DNA of 64,000 nt from Tropicimonas isoalkanivorans (GCF_900112335.1 NZ_FOLG01000001.1:558001-622000); one strand, 5' to 3'; shown: positions 28,327 through 38,756, counted from the first letter of the stretch. Notes: generated by a model not told the origin, from the letters alone. Numbers and translations: made by a program.

Positions 28327-30975
28327 CTACTGCCCCCGCAGGACCGCCGAGACCGGCGCTAGCGTCACGTCGGACGCCTTGTCCGACCCGACCCATTCGA
28401 ACAGCGCCTTGACCGTCTCGGGCCGCGCGTGGCCGGCCATGACGACCGCCCCCTCCTGCCTCGCCTTGAAAGCGGCCCTGTCGAGATACCGCTCGATCAC
28501 CGTGTTGCGCTCGCCTTGATCGTCGAGACTCCGGAAGACCAGTGCCGAGGGCTGTCCAATACGTTCGGCCGCGGCCTGAACGGAGCCGACGCCCCGGTCC
28601 CAGCCAATCAGGCCATGGCCGTCATAGGCCGCGATGCTGGCGACGTGTTCCACCAGGTTGCGGCTGTTGCCGAAGCCGTTTTCGGGCGGGTCCATGATGG
28701 CGACCGCCTCCGGCACCTGGGCAAAGTTCGCCTCCAACGCCACCTCAAGGTCGCGCGGCTGGGCATTCTCCGGCAACCCCTCGACCAGCATGACCACCTC
28801 GAAACCGTTCTCGCGATAAAACGCGGCGGCCTCAGAGGCGTCGGGCATGGTGGGGTCGACGGCGAAGGTCACGGGGAAGTTGAACGTGCCGAGCACAGAC
28901 CGATCGAGCGTCCGGCTGCCGTCATCGATCAGGATGATGGAATAGAGCGGCTTGCCTGGGGCGTTCTCGAACGGCACGGCATTGCGGCTCAGGGCGTCGA
29001 GCCGGAAGGACCCGCCCGACCCGCTGGGAATGGCGGTTTCGCCGTCCTGCGCGGCGTCGGCAGTTCCGGCCTCCTCTTCCCCCGCCTCTGGGACCTCAGC
29101 GTCGCCGATCTGGGGCAGGCGCGAGCTGCTGCCGGAGCGTTCGGTCAGCGGTACCACACGCACGCCGGGGCTGTCGGGCGCACGGTCGTTGACCGAAGGC
29201 GGCGCCTCTTCGGGCCCGGCGATGGTCACCTCCTTGCGCTCGGGCCGCTCGAGGTCCGTCTCGGCCGGGGACGCGGCAACGGCCGGCGCGGCCGGAAGGG
29301 CATCGGCGCTCTCGGCTTCGTCGGCGTCCTCCGCCCCATCCGCGACCACGGCACGATCCGCCTGTGTCGTCTGCGGCATGGCGGAGGTCACGTCGGCCAT
29401 CGCCACCCGCTCGCCTTCTGCCGTGTCAGCAGGCTCGCCACCGGCCACCGGCCCGTTCGATCTGGCGACCACCGCGTCCAGCCCCTCGCCGGGTTCGGAC
29501 GGCACGGTCAGTCCGGACGTGGCGGCGTCCGGAGCGTCGGACACCTGCACCGTGTCCGCCGCCTCGGTTCCGTTGGCGGCAGGCAGCGTAGTTTCCATGC
29601 CGGTTGGGGCGGCCTCGGCGACGTCGGCCTCGACCGCCTCCATACCGTCGACGGCACGCGCCTGCGTGGCGGCCGTGGAGGCAACCGAGGGCACGGCCTC
29701 GCGCGCAGTGGCCGAGGCCACGGTTTCGCGCCCGGCTGCAACCGCCGAATCCGTGGTCTCCGCGCCGGTCGGCCCGATGGGCTGCCCGCCGTCCACGCGA
29801 CCGATCGGGGCGACGGCGACCGCTTCGGCGGTTGCAGCGGTAAGCTCCGGCGAGGGCTCCGGAACGTTGCGGTCGGCCGTCTGGCCGGCAGAGGCGCCCG
29901 GCACCGGCGTCGCCCCTGGCATCAAGGCGACACCGGCGACCTCTGACCCTTCGACGCGTGGGCTCTCACCCGGGCTCAGGCGCTCGCCGGTCGCACCGGA
30001 CGCCAGCCGTTCGGCCGCCCCGTCGGACACCGGGGCCGTCGCGGTGCTTTCGGCGGGCTGGCTGGTGGAACTGCCCGTCACCGCCGTCGAGGCGACACCC
30101 GCGGCATCCGTCCCTCCGACGCGTTGGCTCTCACCCGGGCTCAGACGCTCGCCGGTCGCGCCGGATGCCAGCCGTTCGGCCGCCCCGACGTTGGCCTGCG
30201 TCGCCGTTTCGGACCCCACGCTCTCGGCGGTCACGGGCGGTGCAAAGCGGCGGACTCCCTGACCGGAGACGTCTTCCCGTGCGGCGGGCGCGCCGGGCTC
30301 GGAGGGGCTGGGCGTCCCCTTCAGCCCGGGTTCGGTCGGCGTTTCCGCACCGATTTCCGGCGCCTTGTCGTCGAATCCGGGGGCCTCGGGCGCAGTCACC
30401 TCCATGCCGGGCGTCTCTGGGCGCGCGGCGGCGGAGGTGTTCGGGATGGCCAGCGACGGGTCCCCCGTGAAGCCCTGCGGCACGGGCGGAGCGCTCTTGC
30501 CCGGGGTGCCGGCATCGGGCGCGGGAAGCGCGGCTTCGGTCTCGGGCGGCGGTCGGCGGAACTCCGACCCCGCGGGCACCGACAGCGTAGAGGCCACTTC
30601 CGTACCCGTCCCGCCGGTCTCGGCATCCGGCGATCCGGCCGCGTCCGGTTCGGGCGCGGTCTCCCCTTCGGGCTCAGTGCCCGTCGTCGCGATCTCCGTC
30701 TCCCCGCCGGTTTCCGGCCCCTCCGGCTGCGCCACGGGCGCGCCGGACTCGGAGACCGCGGGCGCTTCGCCCTCTGCTGGGGTCCCCTCCGGCGTGGACA
30801 CGGTGATCTCCGGTCCTGGCTTGCCAGCCGTGTCGGACAAGGCGGGTGACTGCCCGTCACCCTCCGGCAACAGCGCCGTCCTCTGCAGCGGCGGCGCAAG
30901 GAGCGACACCGCGGACAACACGACAACTGAAATGATGCTGCCCCAGAACAGGCCGGACAGGATTCCGCGTCCCAT
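28327..30975 (-). CDS. Divergent polysaccharide deacetylase with long disordered region
   Basis: An 882-residue protein. Residues 5-27 form one membrane helix (ILSGLFWGSIISVVVLSAVS), then about 630 residues rich in Ala, Pro, Glu, Ser, Thr and Gly with no predicted fold, then a divergent polysaccharide deacetylase (DUF610/YibQ-like) domain from about 665 to the end. The domain has KPLYSIILIDDGSRTLDRS, FAVDPTMPDASEAAAFYREN, LIGWDRGVGSVQAA and VMAGHARPETVKALFEW. The protein is more than twice the usual size because of the linker. The linker holds two near-identical 23-residue repeats (about 264-286 and 319-341). It should reach across the periplasm to the cell wall. Confidence 0.88.
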   Translation of the reverse strand: MGRGILSGLFWGSIISVVVLSAVSLLAPPLQRTALLPEGDGQSPALSDTAGKPGPEITVSTPEGTPAEGEAPAVSESGAPVAQPEGPETGGETEIATTGTEPEGETAPEPDAAGSPDAETGGTGTEVASTLSVPAGSEFRRPPPETEAALPAPDAGTPGKSAPPVPQGFTGDPSLAIPNTSAAARPETPGMEVTAPEAPGFDDKAPEIGAETPTEPGLKGTPSPSEPGAPAAREDVSGQGVRRFAPPVTAESVGSETATQANVGAAERLASGATGERLSPGESQRVGGTDAAGVASTAVTGSSTSQPAESTATAPVSDGAAERLASGATGERLSPGESPRVEGSEVAGVALMPGATPVPGASAGQTADRNVPEPSPELTAATAEAVAVAPIGRVDGGQPIGPTGAETTDSAVAAGRETVASATAREAVPSVASTAATQARAVDGMEAVEADVAEAAPTGMETTLPAANGTEAADTVQVSDAPDAATSGLTVPSEPGEGLDAVVARSNGPVAGGEPADTAEGERVAMADVTSAMPQTTQADRAVVADGAEDADEAESADALPAAPAVAASPAETDLERPERKEVTIAGPEEAPPSVNDRAPDSPGVRVVPLTERSGSSSRLPQIGDAEVPEAGEEEAGTADAAQDGETAIPSGSGGSFRLDALSRNAVPFENAPGKPLYSIILIDDGSRTLDRSVLGTFNFPVTFAVDPTMPDASEAAAFYRENGFEVVMLVEGLPENAQPRDLEVALEANFAQVPEAVAIMDPPENGFGNSRNLVEHVASIAAYDGHGLIGWDRGVGSVQAAAERIGQPSALVFRSLDDQGERNTVIERYLDRAAFKARQEGAVVMAGHARPETVKALFEWVGSDKASDVTLAPVSAVLRGQ
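29952..30186 (-). repeat. Direct repeat pair inside the polysaccharide deacetylase linker
   Basis: Bases 29952-30021 and 30117-30186 are 70-base direct repeats with about five differences. They encode AAERLASGATGERLSPGES twice, 165 bases (55 codons) apart in frame. Similarity fades out over a further 25-30 bases, suggesting an older in-frame duplication of a larger unit. Confidence 0.8.
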
Positions 30976-31121
30976 GCCTTATCCCCGCTCCCTTTTTTCG
31001 TTGCTCTCTCGCCTCTGGGCCCTGCCCGCCGGGTGCTTGACCTTGACCCCGGCGGAAGCCTCTGAGCATGTATAGCCCGACACAGTTTCCGGTTCACCCC
31101 TTATTGCTCGGACGCGCAAAA

Positions 31122-31703
31122 ATGCTCCTGCTGATCGATAATTACGACAGTTTCACCTACAACCTCGTACATTATCTCGGGGAACTCGGCGCCGACGTCG
31201 ACGTGCGCCGCAACGACGCGCTGGACGTGCAGCAAGCGATGGGGCTCCGGCCGGACGGGATCATCCTGTCACCGGGCCCATGCGACCCGTCGCAGGCGGG
31301 CATCTGCCTCGCCCTCACCCAAGCGGCGGCGGACACGAAAACGCCCCTGCTGGGCGTGTGCCTCGGCCATCAGACCATCGGCGAGGCCTTCGGCGGCAAG
31401 GTGGTGCGCTGCCACGAGATCGTGCACGGCAAGATGGGACGGATCCACCACGACGGAAAAGGCGTGTTCGCCGGCATCGACGGGCCGTTCCTGGCGACGC
31501 GGTATCACTCGCTGGTGGTGGAACGCGAGAGCCTGCCGGACTGCCTGGAGGTCTCCGCCTGGCTGGAGGACGGCACGATCATGGGGCTGCGACATCGGGA
31601 CCTGCCCATCGAGGGCGTCCAGTTCCACCCCGAAAGCATTCGCTCCGAACACGGGCACCGGATGCTCCGGAATTTTCTTGAACACGTGAAGGTACCAGCA
31701 TGA
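31122..31703 (+). CDS. trpG: Anthranilate synthase component II (glutamine amidotransferase)
   Basis: Class I glutaminase that feeds ammonia to TrpE. The 193 residues carry [20 protein letters not shown] at the start, the catalytic Cys in [17 protein letters not shown], and the His-Glu pair in [14 protein letters not shown]. The frame is open from 31068; the ATG at 31122 gives the standard start. Its stop overlaps the trpD start (ATGA). Divergent from the deacetylase gene across 146 bases, which should hold the operon promoter. Confidence 0.96.
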   Translation: MLLLIDNYDSFTYNLVHYLGELGADVDVRRNDALDVQQAMGLRPDGIILSPGPCDPSQAGICLALTQAAADTKTPLLGVCLGHQTIGEAFGGKVVRCHEIVHGKMGRIHHDGKGVFAGIDGPFLATRYHSLVVERESLPDCLEVSAWLEDGTIMGLRHRDLPIEGVQFHPESIRSEHGHRMLRNFLEHVKVPA

Positions 31704-32719
31704 GTGACGGGCTGAAACCGCTGATCGGTCTGGCCGCCGACCGCGCGCTGACGGCCGCCGAAGCCGAGGCGGCATTCGACGCGCTGTTCGAGGGCGAGGC
31801 GACCCCCAGCCAGATCGGCGGCTTCCTGATGGCGCTGCGCACCCGTGGCGAAACGGTGGAGGAAATCACCGCCGCCGCGAAGGTGATGCGCGCCAAGTGC
31901 AACGCCGTCCGCGCCCCGGAGGGCGCGATGGATATCGTCGGCACAGGAGGCGATGGCAAGGGCACGCTGAACATCTCCACCGCGACGGCCTTCGTCGTGG
32001 CGGGCGCGGGCGTGCCGGTGGCCAAGCACGGCAACCGCAACCTGTCGTCCAAGTCCGGCTCCGCCGACGCGCTGACCCAGATGGGCATCAACGTGATGGT
32101 GGGCCCCGAGGTGGCCGAACGCGCGCTGGCGGAGGGCGGCATCTGCTTCATGATGGCGCCCATGCACCACCCGGCGATGCGCCACGTCATGCCGACCCGC
32201 ACCGAACTCGGCACGCGGACCGTCTTCAATGTGCTGGGGCCACTGACCAACCCGGCGAGCGTGAAGCGCCAGTTGACCGGGGTCTATACGCTCGACCTGA
32301 TCCGCCCGCTGGCCGAGACGCTCGCCGCGCTCGGGAGCGACGCCGCCTGGCTGGTCCACGGCGGCGACGGCACCGACGAGCTGTCCATCGCCGGACCGTC
32401 CTGGGTCGCGGAACTGAAGGACGGCGACGTGCGCGAATTCGACATCTCGCCCGAGGACGCAGGCCTGCCCGTGCACCCGTTCGAGGCCATTCTCGGCGGC
32501 ACGCCGGAGCACAACGGCCGCGCTTTCGCCGCGCTGCTGGATGGCGAGCCGGGCGCCTATCGCGACGCCGTCCTGCTGAACGCCGCCGCCGCGCTGCTGG
32601 TGGCGGGCAAGGCGGCGGACCTCAAGGAGGGGGCCGAGATGGCCAGGGCCAGCATCGACGGAGGCCATGCGCGGGCCAAGGTGCACACGCTCGCCACGCT
32701 GACCGCGGACGCCGGATGA
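31700..32719 (+). CDS. trpD: Anthranilate phosphoribosyltransferase
   Basis: Joins anthranilate and PRPP. The 339 residues hold the PRPP site [20 protein letters not shown], the [19 protein letters not shown] block and [11 protein letters not shown]. Start and stop overlap trpG and ung by ATGA junctions, so all three are translationally coupled. Confidence 0.96.
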   Translation: MSDGLKPLIGLAADRALTAAEAEAAFDALFEGEATPSQIGGFLMALRTRGETVEEITAAAKVMRAKCNAVRAPEGAMDIVGTGGDGKGTLNISTATAFVVAGAGVPVAKHGNRNLSSKSGSADALTQMGINVMVGPEVAERALAEGGICFMMAPMHHPAMRHVMPTRTELGTRTVFNVLGPLTNPASVKRQLTGVYTLDLIRPLAETLAALGSDAAWLVHGGDGTDELSIAGPSWVAELKDGDVREFDISPEDAGLPVHPFEAILGGTPEHNGRAFAALLDGEPGAYRDAVLLNAAAALLVAGKAADLKEGAEMARASIDGGHARAKVHTLATLTADAG

Positions 32720-33381
32720 GCCTGACCGCCGCCCATACCGGTGCCTGGACCACCCTGCCGTTCTTTCGTGACGACCTGCCGGCAATTGACGCCGCGCTGG
32801 ACGCGGACCCTCGGCCAACCCTGCCTGACAGCGGCCAGGTCTTCGCCGCGCTCGAACTGACCCAGCCGGAGGACGTGCGGGTCGTAATTCTCGGGCAGGA
32901 CCCCTATCCGACACCCGGCCATGCCCATGGTCTCGCCTTTTCCGCAGCGCCGCACGTCCGCCCCCTGCCCCGGTCGCTCGCAAACATCTACCGCGAGATG
33001 CAGGACGATCTGGGCGCCGCCCCGCCCAACGCGGATCTGCGGTTCTGGGCACGGCAGGGCGTGCTGCTGCTCAACTCCGTGCTCACCGTGCCCGCCGGCA
33101 CCGCCAACGGGCACAAGGCGCTCGGCTGGCAGCGGCTGACGGCGCAGGTGCTGGCACGGCTGGCCGATGCGCCCCGCGCCTTCCTCCTGTGGGGGCGGCA
33201 GGCGCAGGAGGCTGCGCGCGGCATCGACGGCACGCGGCATCTCAAGATCGAAACACCCCACCCCTCGCCGCTCTCGGCGCGGCGCGGATTTTTCGGCTCG
33301 CGACCCTTCTCGCGCACCAACGACTGGCTGCGCGCCCGGGGACACGCTCCCATCAACTGGACCACTCCGGAGGCGTCATGA
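32716..33381 (+). CDS. ung: Uracil-DNA glycosylase
   Basis: Family 1 UDG of 221 residues that removes uracil from DNA. The water-activating Asp62 is in [21 protein letters not shown]-type motif 1, and the leucine loop [17 protein letters not shown] near 182 carries the catalytic His. It is complete. Unusually, it sits inside the trp operon: its ATG overlaps the trpD stop and its TGA overlaps the trpC start. A repair gene locked into tryptophan synthesis by coupling is an odd arrangement. Confidence 0.95.
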   Translation: MSLTAAHTGAWTTLPFFRDDLPAIDAALDADPRPTLPDSGQVFAALELTQPEDVRVVILGQDPYPTPGHAHGLAFSAAPHVRPLPRSLANIYREMQDDLGAAPPNADLRFWARQGVLLLNSVLTVPAGTANGHKALGWQRLTAQVLARLADAPRAFLLWGRQAQEAARGIDGTRHLKIETPHPSPLSARRGFFGSRPFSRTNDWLRARGHAPINWTTPEAS

Positions 33382-34202
33382 GTACCCCGACAATTCTCGA
33401 ACGGATCAAGGCCTACAAGCTGGACCACATCGCCGCCTGCAAAGAGGCCTTCCCGCAAGCCGAGGTCGAGGCCGCCGCGCGGGAGGCCGGGTCCGTTCGG
33501 CCGTTCGAGGACGCGTTGCTGGCAGCGATCCACCAGGGCTACGGCCTGATCGCGGAGATCAAGAAGGCCAGCCCGTCCAAGGGGCTCATCCGGGAGGATT
33601 TCGACCCCGCGGCGCTGGCCAAGGCCTACGAGGAGGGCGGCGCGACCTGCCTGAGCGTGTTGACCGACGGCCCGTCTTTCCAGGGCGACGATTCCTACCT
33701 GAAAGCCGCCCGCGACGCGACGTCGCTTCCCGTGCTGCGCAAGGACTTCATGTACGACCCCTACCAGGTGGCCGAGGCGCGGGCGCTCGGGGCCGACTGC
33801 ATCCTCATCATCATGGCCTCGGTCTCCGACGCGCAGGCGGCGGAACTGGAATCGGCGGCGCTCGCCTGGGGCATGAGCGTGCTGATCGAGGTGCACGACC
33901 GCGAAGAGCTCGACCGCGCGCTCACCCTGTCCTCCGGGCTGATCGGCATCAACAACCGAGACCTGCACAGCTTCGAAACCAGCCTCGACGTAACGCGCAG
34001 GCTGATCAAGCACGTGCCGGCCGACCGGCTGATCGTCTCCGAATCCGGCCTGTCCGGGCCGAGGGAACTGGCCGAACTGGCGATGTACGGCGCCCGCTGC
34101 TTCCTGATCGGCGAGAGCCTGATGCGCCAGCCGGACGTCAAGCTCGCCACCCGGCAGTTGCTCGCCAACCCGCTGACGTCGGCCCACGGCGGGGGCATCT
34201 GA
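33378..34202 (+). CDS. trpC: Indole-3-glycerol phosphate synthase
   Basis: Closes the indole ring in tryptophan synthesis. The 274 residues form a TIM barrel. Landmarks are [61 protein letters not shown] with the general-acid Lys, [12 protein letters not shown] and [15 protein letters not shown]. The start overlaps ung (ATGA) and the stop overlaps moaC (TGATG). trpF is not fused and not in the window. Confidence 0.96.
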   Translation: MSTPTILERIKAYKLDHIAACKEAFPQAEVEAAAREAGSVRPFEDALLAAIHQGYGLIAEIKKASPSKGLIREDFDPAALAKAYEEGGATCLSVLTDGPSFQGDDSYLKAARDATSLPVLRKDFMYDPYQVAEARALGADCILIIMASVSDAQAAELESAALAWGMSVLIEVHDREELDRALTLSSGLIGINNRDLHSFETSLDVTRRLIKHVPADRLIVSESGLSGPRELAELAMYGARCFLIGESLMRQPDVKLATRQLLANPLTSAHGGGI

Positions 34203-34678
34203 TGGCGCTGACGCATTTCGACGACGCGGGCCGGGCGCATATGGTCGATGTGTCCGACAAGGCCGCGACCTCCCGCATCGCCGTCGCCGAGGGTTGGGTC
34301 CGGATGAAGCCGGAGACGCTCGACCTCGTCCGTCAGGGCACGGCGAAGAAGGGCGACGTTCTGGGCGTCGCGCGCCTTGCCGGGATCATGGGGGCGAAGA
34401 AGACCGCCGAACTGATCCCCCTGTGCCACCCGCTACCCGTGACCAAAGTCGCCGTGGAACTGGAAGCGGACCCGGCCATCCCCGGTGTCCGCATCGCGGC
34501 GACCGTCAAGACCACCGGCCAGACCGGGGTGGAGATGGAGGCCCTGACCGCCGTCTCCACTGCCGCGCTGACGATCTACGACATGCTCAAGGCGGTCGAC
34601 CGGGGCATGGAGATGGGCGGCATCCGCGTGATCCTGAAGGACGGCGGCAAGTCCGGCCGTTTCGAGGCAACGGCATGA
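34202..34678 (+). CDS. moaC: Cyclic pyranopterin monophosphate synthase
   Basis: Second enzyme of molybdenum cofactor synthesis, 158 residues. Signature blocks are [37 protein letters not shown] with the catalytic region, and [19 protein letters not shown]. It is linked to trpC by TGATG and to moeA by ATGA. Confidence 0.96.
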   Translation: MALTHFDDAGRAHMVDVSDKAATSRIAVAEGWVRMKPETLDLVRQGTAKKGDVLGVARLAGIMGAKKTAELIPLCHPLPVTKVAVELEADPAIPGVRIAATVKTTGQTGVEMEALTAVSTAALTIYDMLKAVDRGMEMGGIRVILKDGGKSGRFEATA

Positions 34679-35847
34679 TTCCCGTCAGCGAGGCGTTGGA
34701 AAAGATCTTTGCGCTCGTCGCGCCGGTGGGCACGGAACGCGTACCGCTGAGCAAGGCCGCGGGCCGCGTACTGGCCGAACCCGTGGTCGCCCGGCGCGCC
34801 CAACCGCCCTTCGCCGCCTCCGCCATGGACGGATACGCCCTGCGCGCCGCCGAGGTGACGCAAGGCGCGCGGTTCCGGGTGATCGGCGCCGCCCCCGCCG
34901 GAGAGGCTTTCGCCGGCACGGTCGGCGCGGGCGAGGCGGTGCGCATCTTCACCGGGGCGCCGGTGCCCGACGGGGCCGACATGGTGGTGATCCAGGAAAA
35001 CACCGCCCGCGACGGCGACGTGGTGACCATCACCGATCCCGACCGGCACGCCACCAACATCCGCCCCGCCGGAGGGGACTTTGCCCCCGGCGACCGGATG
35101 GAGGCGCCACGGCGGCTGTCCCCGGCCGACGTGATGCTGGCCGCCGCGATGAACGTGCCGGATCTCGTCGTCTCCCGCCGCCCCGTCGTCGCGCTTCTGG
35201 CCACGGGCAACGAACTGGTGATGCCGGGCGAGGAACCACGGGACGACCAGATCGTCGCCTGCAACGGCTTCGGCCTGAAAGCGCTGTTCGAGGCCGCCGG
35301 GGCGGAAGCGCGGCTGCTTCCCATCGCCCGAGACGATGTGGACAGCCTTCGCACCGCGCTTGGCCTGACCGACGGCGCGGACCTGATCGTGACCATTGGC
35401 GGCGCCTCGGTGGGCGACCACGACCTCGTCGCCGGCGTCGCCGCGGACCTTGGGCTGGAAGCGGCCTTTCACAAGGTGGCAATGCGGCCGGGCAAGCCGC
35501 TTCTGGCCGGCCGGCTGGGGGACGTACCGATGGTTGGGGTGCCGGGAAACCCCGTGTCCGCAATGGTTTGCGGGCATATCTTTCTCCGACCCATGCTGCT
35601 CGCCATGCAGGGCCTTGTCGCGCGCCCCGCGCCGCGCGTGACTGCCGCGCTCGGCGCCGACGTCGCCGAAAACGGGCCGCGGGAGCACTACATGCGCGCC
35701 ATCCTGGCCGACGGCGTGGTGACGCCTTTCGACAGTCAGGACAGCGCGTTGCTCGGCGTTCTTTCGCAGTCCAATGCCCTGCTGGTCCGCCCCGTTGCGG
35801 ATCCGTCACGCAAGGCGGGGGAAATGGCCGAAGTTGTCCCGATCTGA
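34675..35847 (+). CDS. moeA: Molybdopterin molybdenumtransferase
   Basis: Inserts molybdate into adenylylated molybdopterin. The 390 residues include [14 protein letters not shown] in domain [14 protein letters not shown], the MoCF-binding loop [15 protein letters not shown] and [19 protein letters not shown]. It ends the coupled trpG-trpD-ung-trpC-moaC-moeA run; lexA starts 101 bases later with its own control signals. Confidence 0.95.
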   Translation: MIPVSEALEKIFALVAPVGTERVPLSKAAGRVLAEPVVARRAQPPFAASAMDGYALRAAEVTQGARFRVIGAAPAGEAFAGTVGAGEAVRIFTGAPVPDGADMVVIQENTARDGDVVTITDPDRHATNIRPAGGDFAPGDRMEAPRRLSPADVMLAAAMNVPDLVVSRRPVVALLATGNELVMPGEEPRDDQIVACNGFGLKALFEAAGAEARLLPIARDDVDSLRTALGLTDGADLIVTIGGASVGDHDLVAGVAADLGLEAAFHKVAMRPGKPLLAGRLGDVPMVGVPGNPVSAMVCGHIFLRPMLLAMQGLVARPAPRVTAALGADVAENGPREHYMRAILADGVVTPFDSQDSALLGVLSQSNALLVRPVADPSRKAGEMAEVVPI

Positions 35848-35856
35848 CCCCCACGG

Positions 35857-35885
35857 TTGACACAAAACGTGAACACTGGCAGAAC
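35857..35885 (+). promoter_or_regulatory. lexA promoter region with SOS box
   Basis: GAACACTGGCAGAAC at 35871-35885 fits the alphaproteobacterial LexA box GAAC-N7-GAAC exactly. A consensus -35 (TTGACA, 35857-35862) lies just upstream, so the box overlaps the core promoter, as expected for an autorepressed lexA. Confidence 0.85.
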
Positions 35886-35948
35886 AACCTGCAAACGCGG
35901 GACTTTTCTGCTCGGCGGCCCCGCGGCACCTGAACAAGCGAGGACGCC

Positions 35949-36644
35949 ATGCTGACGAAGAAGCAACTCGACCTGCTGGAATTCATCCACAAGCGGATGC
36001 AGCGGGACGGCGTGCCGCCTTCGTTCGACGAGATGAAGGATGCGTTGGACCTGCGTTCCAAGTCCGGCATCCACCGCCTCATCACCGCCCTCGAGGAACG
36101 CGGTTTCATCCGCCGCCTCGCCCACCGGGCGCGGGCGATCGAGATCGTGAAACTGCCTGAGGCGCTTCAGTCCAAGGGCTTCTCGCCGGTGGTGATCGAG
36201 AACGACGCGCCGGAAATGGCGGAGCCGCGGACGGCGGCGAACTCCCGTCTGGTGGAGGTGCACGCGGCAGAACTGCCTGTGATGGGCCGCATCGCCGCCG
36301 GTGTGCCGATCGAGGCGATCAGCGAGGTCAGCCACACGGTGGCCGTGCCGGGCCAGATGGTCGGCACCGGCCACCATTATGCGCTCGAGGTGCGCGGGGA
36401 CTCGATGATCGAGGCCGGAATCAACGACGGCGACGTCGTGGTGATCCGCGAGCAGGAAACGGCGGACGACGGCGATATCGTCGTGGCGCTCGTGGAGGAT
36501 CTGGAGGCGACCCTCAAACGCTTCCGCCGCAAGGGCCGCACCATTGCGCTGGAGGCCGCCAACCCGGCTTACGAAACGCGCCTGTTCCGCGACGATCAGG
36601 TCAAGGTGCAGGGCCGGCTCGTGGGACTGATCCGGAGCTACTGA
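35949..36644 (+). CDS. lexA: SOS response repressor LexA
   Basis: Represses SOS genes until RecA filaments trigger self-cleavage. The 231 residues hold an N-terminal winged helix (1-66, [36 protein letters not shown]), a linker, and the S24 peptidase fold. The scissile Ala117-Gly118 lies in [11 protein letters not shown], Ser152 in [10 protein letters not shown] and Lys190 in EATLKRF. All catalytic residues are present. Confidence 0.97.
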   Translation: MLTKKQLDLLEFIHKRMQRDGVPPSFDEMKDALDLRSKSGIHRLITALEERGFIRRLAHRARAIEIVKLPEALQSKGFSPVVIENDAPEMAEPRTAANSRLVEVHAAELPVMGRIAAGVPIEAISEVSHTVAVPGQMVGTGHHYALEVRGDSMIEAGINDGDVVVIREQETADDGDIVVALVEDLEATLKRFRRKGRTIALEAANPAYETRLFRDDQVKVQGRLVGLIRSY

Positions 36645-36665
36645 ACGGACCCTGCGCCGCGCGCC

Positions 36666-38756
36666 CTACGGCGCCCACATCCTGTGGCCGGTCCGCTCGG
36701 CCACGGTCTCGAACACCGGCCCTTCATCGCCGATCCGGATCGACACTGCCCCGCTCTTCCGCAGGCTTTCCGGGTCGAACAGCCTGCACGCCCCCTCGGG
36801 CCGGTTCGTCAACGGCTGGTTCGTCACGAGAACATCCGCCCCGCAGGCCGTCCCCAACCGGGCAAGCCCCGTCTTTCCGGTCAGATGCCGCACGGTGAGC
36901 GCACCTGCCTGCGCCCTCCGCTCAAACCGGTCGCCGGTAAAGCCCGGGCGTGCCGCCGCCTCGGCCTGGTCCGCCCCGTCGCCGTCGTTCTCCAGCCAAC
37001 TCAAGGCGGCAAACCCATCGCCCTTGGGCCGGGACAGGCTGCGCCCTTCCGGTCCCATCACCCCCACGACTCCCCCGGTGTCCGAAATCAGCACGTCCGG
37101 CCGGTCCGCCTGCGTCCAAAGGCCAAGAGCGGCCACCATGGCGAGCAGCCCGGACCAACGCAGCGGGCCGCGCCAGAGCAGCGTCACGAGGAACCCGAGG
37201 GAGAGGAGCGGCAGCACCCACGGCCCGGGCGCGATGACATGCGTGACCGCCCCGTCGAGCGCCGACACCCTCGCAGCCACGAACAGGATCCATTCCAGCC
37301 CCCACCGCATCAGCCACAAGCCCACCCAGGACAGCCCAATCGGCCACAAGACCGCAGCGGCGACGGCCGACGGCATGACGAGCGCCCCCATCAGCGGCAC
37401 CGAGGCGAGGTTCGCCAGCAGGCCGTAGTCCGCGATCCGGTTGAAGTGCGCGGCCGAGAAAGGCGCCGTTGCGGCGCCCGCCACCGCCGAGGAGATCAGC
37501 ACAGCCACCGCCGGCGCCAGCCATCGCGGCAGGCGCGCCATCCGCTCGCGGTGAGGCTTCAGCGCCCCAAAGGCCGCGACGAGCGCCGTCGTTGCAGCGA
37601 ACGACATCTGGAAGCTCGGCCCGAACAACGTCTCCGGCGTCAGCACCAGCAGAACCGTCGCCGCCAGCGCGACGGAGCGCAGGGAGATCGCGCGCCGTTC
37701 CAGAAGCACCGCCACCAGCATGACCGAGACCATCACGAAGGCGCGGGTCGTCGACACCGCGCCACCGGAGAGCGCGAGGTAGAAGGCCCCGACTACCAGT
37801 GCCCCCGCAGCCGCAATCTTGCGCGTGGGCAGGCGCAACGCCACCCAGGGGATGAGCGCCATCGCCGCCCTGAGCGCGGCGAAGACCGCGCCGGTCAGCA
37901 ATCCCATATGCAGCCCGGAAATCGCGAGCAGGTGCGCGAGGTTCGCGTTGCGCAGGTTCTCCACGGTCTCTCGTGGCATGGCGGAGCGGTCCCCGGTGAG
38001 GATCGCCGCGGCAAGAGCGCCGGCCTCGCCCGGAATCCGCGCCTGCACGCCCTCGCTGATCGCCATCCGCAGACGGAAGATAGCCAGCCCCGCCCGCCCC
38101 TCTTCGGCCGGCGCCGCAGCGAGGACGGGCGTTCGGGTGTAGCCGACGCCGCCGAGACGCTCGAACCACGCCATGCGGCGGAAGTCGAAACCGCCCGGCT
38201 CCACCGGCCCGCTCGGAGGTGACAGGTGGCCGGTCAGGATGACCGTCAGGCCAGGTTCGGGCGCGATGAACCCTTGCTGGCCGTGTAGCGACACCCGCAC
38301 CCGCGCCGGCGTCCGCGATGGCGCGACGTCTTCCAGCACGACCCGATCGAGCGTCAGGCGCGGCTTGTCGGAGACAGAGCGGTCGATGTCGATGATGCGA
38401 CCCTCGATGGCGCCGTAGTAACGAAACCCCAGCACCGGCGCGGCAACCGAATGCGCCCGCGCCCCCGCCAGCAGCGCCCCGCAGAGCACCAGCGCGATGC
38501 CCCAGAAAAGGGGCGCGGCCCCCTCTCCAGCCTGACGGCCGAGCAGGAACAGCGCGCCGGCCCCCAGCCCGCAGGCGGCGTATTCCGCCAAACCCGGCTC
38601 AATCCTCAGGGAGAACCAGCCGCCGATTCCGAAAGCCAGGCAGATCGGTACCCAAAGTATCAATCGCCCGCGCTGCGCCAGGAGCGCGGCGGAAAGCGCG
38701 CCTCTAAGGCCCGCCGCCGGGACGGTCCCCGGCTCTGACGTCGTTGTGACGACCAT
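36666..38756 (-). CDS. comEC: ComEC/Rec2 family competence-type channel
   Basis: Polytopic membrane protein of about 696 residues. The N-terminal part has DUF4131-like helices (LILWVPICLAFGIGGWFSLR) and a soluble OB-like segment, and the centre holds the Competence domain (NANLAHLLAISGLHMGLLTG, SGGAVSTTRAFVM). The C-terminal soluble region (RPDVLISDTGGVVGVMGPEG...) has no HxHxDH zinc motif, so it is the form without a working metallo-beta-lactamase nuclease. Natural transformation is not implied by this gene alone. Starts at 38756 (AAGG upstream) or 38777 are possible. Convergent with lexA, divergent from gltX. Confidence 0.88.
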   Translation of the reverse strand: MVVTTTSEPGTVPAAGLRGALSAALLAQRGRLILWVPICLAFGIGGWFSLRIEPGLAEYAACGLGAGALFLLGRQAGEGAAPLFWGIALVLCGALLAGARAHSVAAPVLGFRYYGAIEGRIIDIDRSVSDKPRLTLDRVVLEDVAPSRTPARVRVSLHGQQGFIAPEPGLTVILTGHLSPPSGPVEPGGFDFRRMAWFERLGGVGYTRTPVLAAAPAEEGRAGLAIFRLRMAISEGVQARIPGEAGALAAAILTGDRSAMPRETVENLRNANLAHLLAISGLHMGLLTGAVFAALRAAMALIPWVALRLPTRKIAAAGALVVGAFYLALSGGAVSTTRAFVMVSVMLVAVLLERRAISLRSVALAATVLLVLTPETLFGPSFQMSFAATTALVAAFGALKPHRERMARLPRWLAPAVAVLISSAVAGAATAPFSAAHFNRIADYGLLANLASVPLMGALVMPSAVAAAVLWPIGLSWVGLWLMRWGLEWILFVAARVSALDGAVTHVIAPGPWVLPLLSLGFLVTLLWRGPLRWSGLLAMVAALGLWTQADRPDVLISDTGGVVGVMGPEGRSLSRPKGDGFAALSWLENDGDGADQAEAAARPGFTGDRFERRAQAGALTVRHLTGKTGLARLGTACGADVLVTNQPLTNRPEGACRLFDPESLRKSGAVSIRIGDEGPVFETVAERTGHRMWAP

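Noticed and set aside
29360-30260. CRISPR-like or tandem-repeat array
   Set aside because: The repeats are in-frame modules of a coding low-complexity region. There are only two close copies and no regular spacer pattern.
31897-33381. 494-codon plus-strand frame running from trpD into ung as a fusion protein
   Set aside because: The first part is an out-of-frame reading of trpD. Real Ung begins at the ATG at 32716.
36666-38756. comEC as evidence for natural competence together with the TfoX-N gene
   Set aside because: Both families are widespread in non-transformable bacteria, the TfoX protein has one domain only, and no DNA-uptake pilus genes are in the window.
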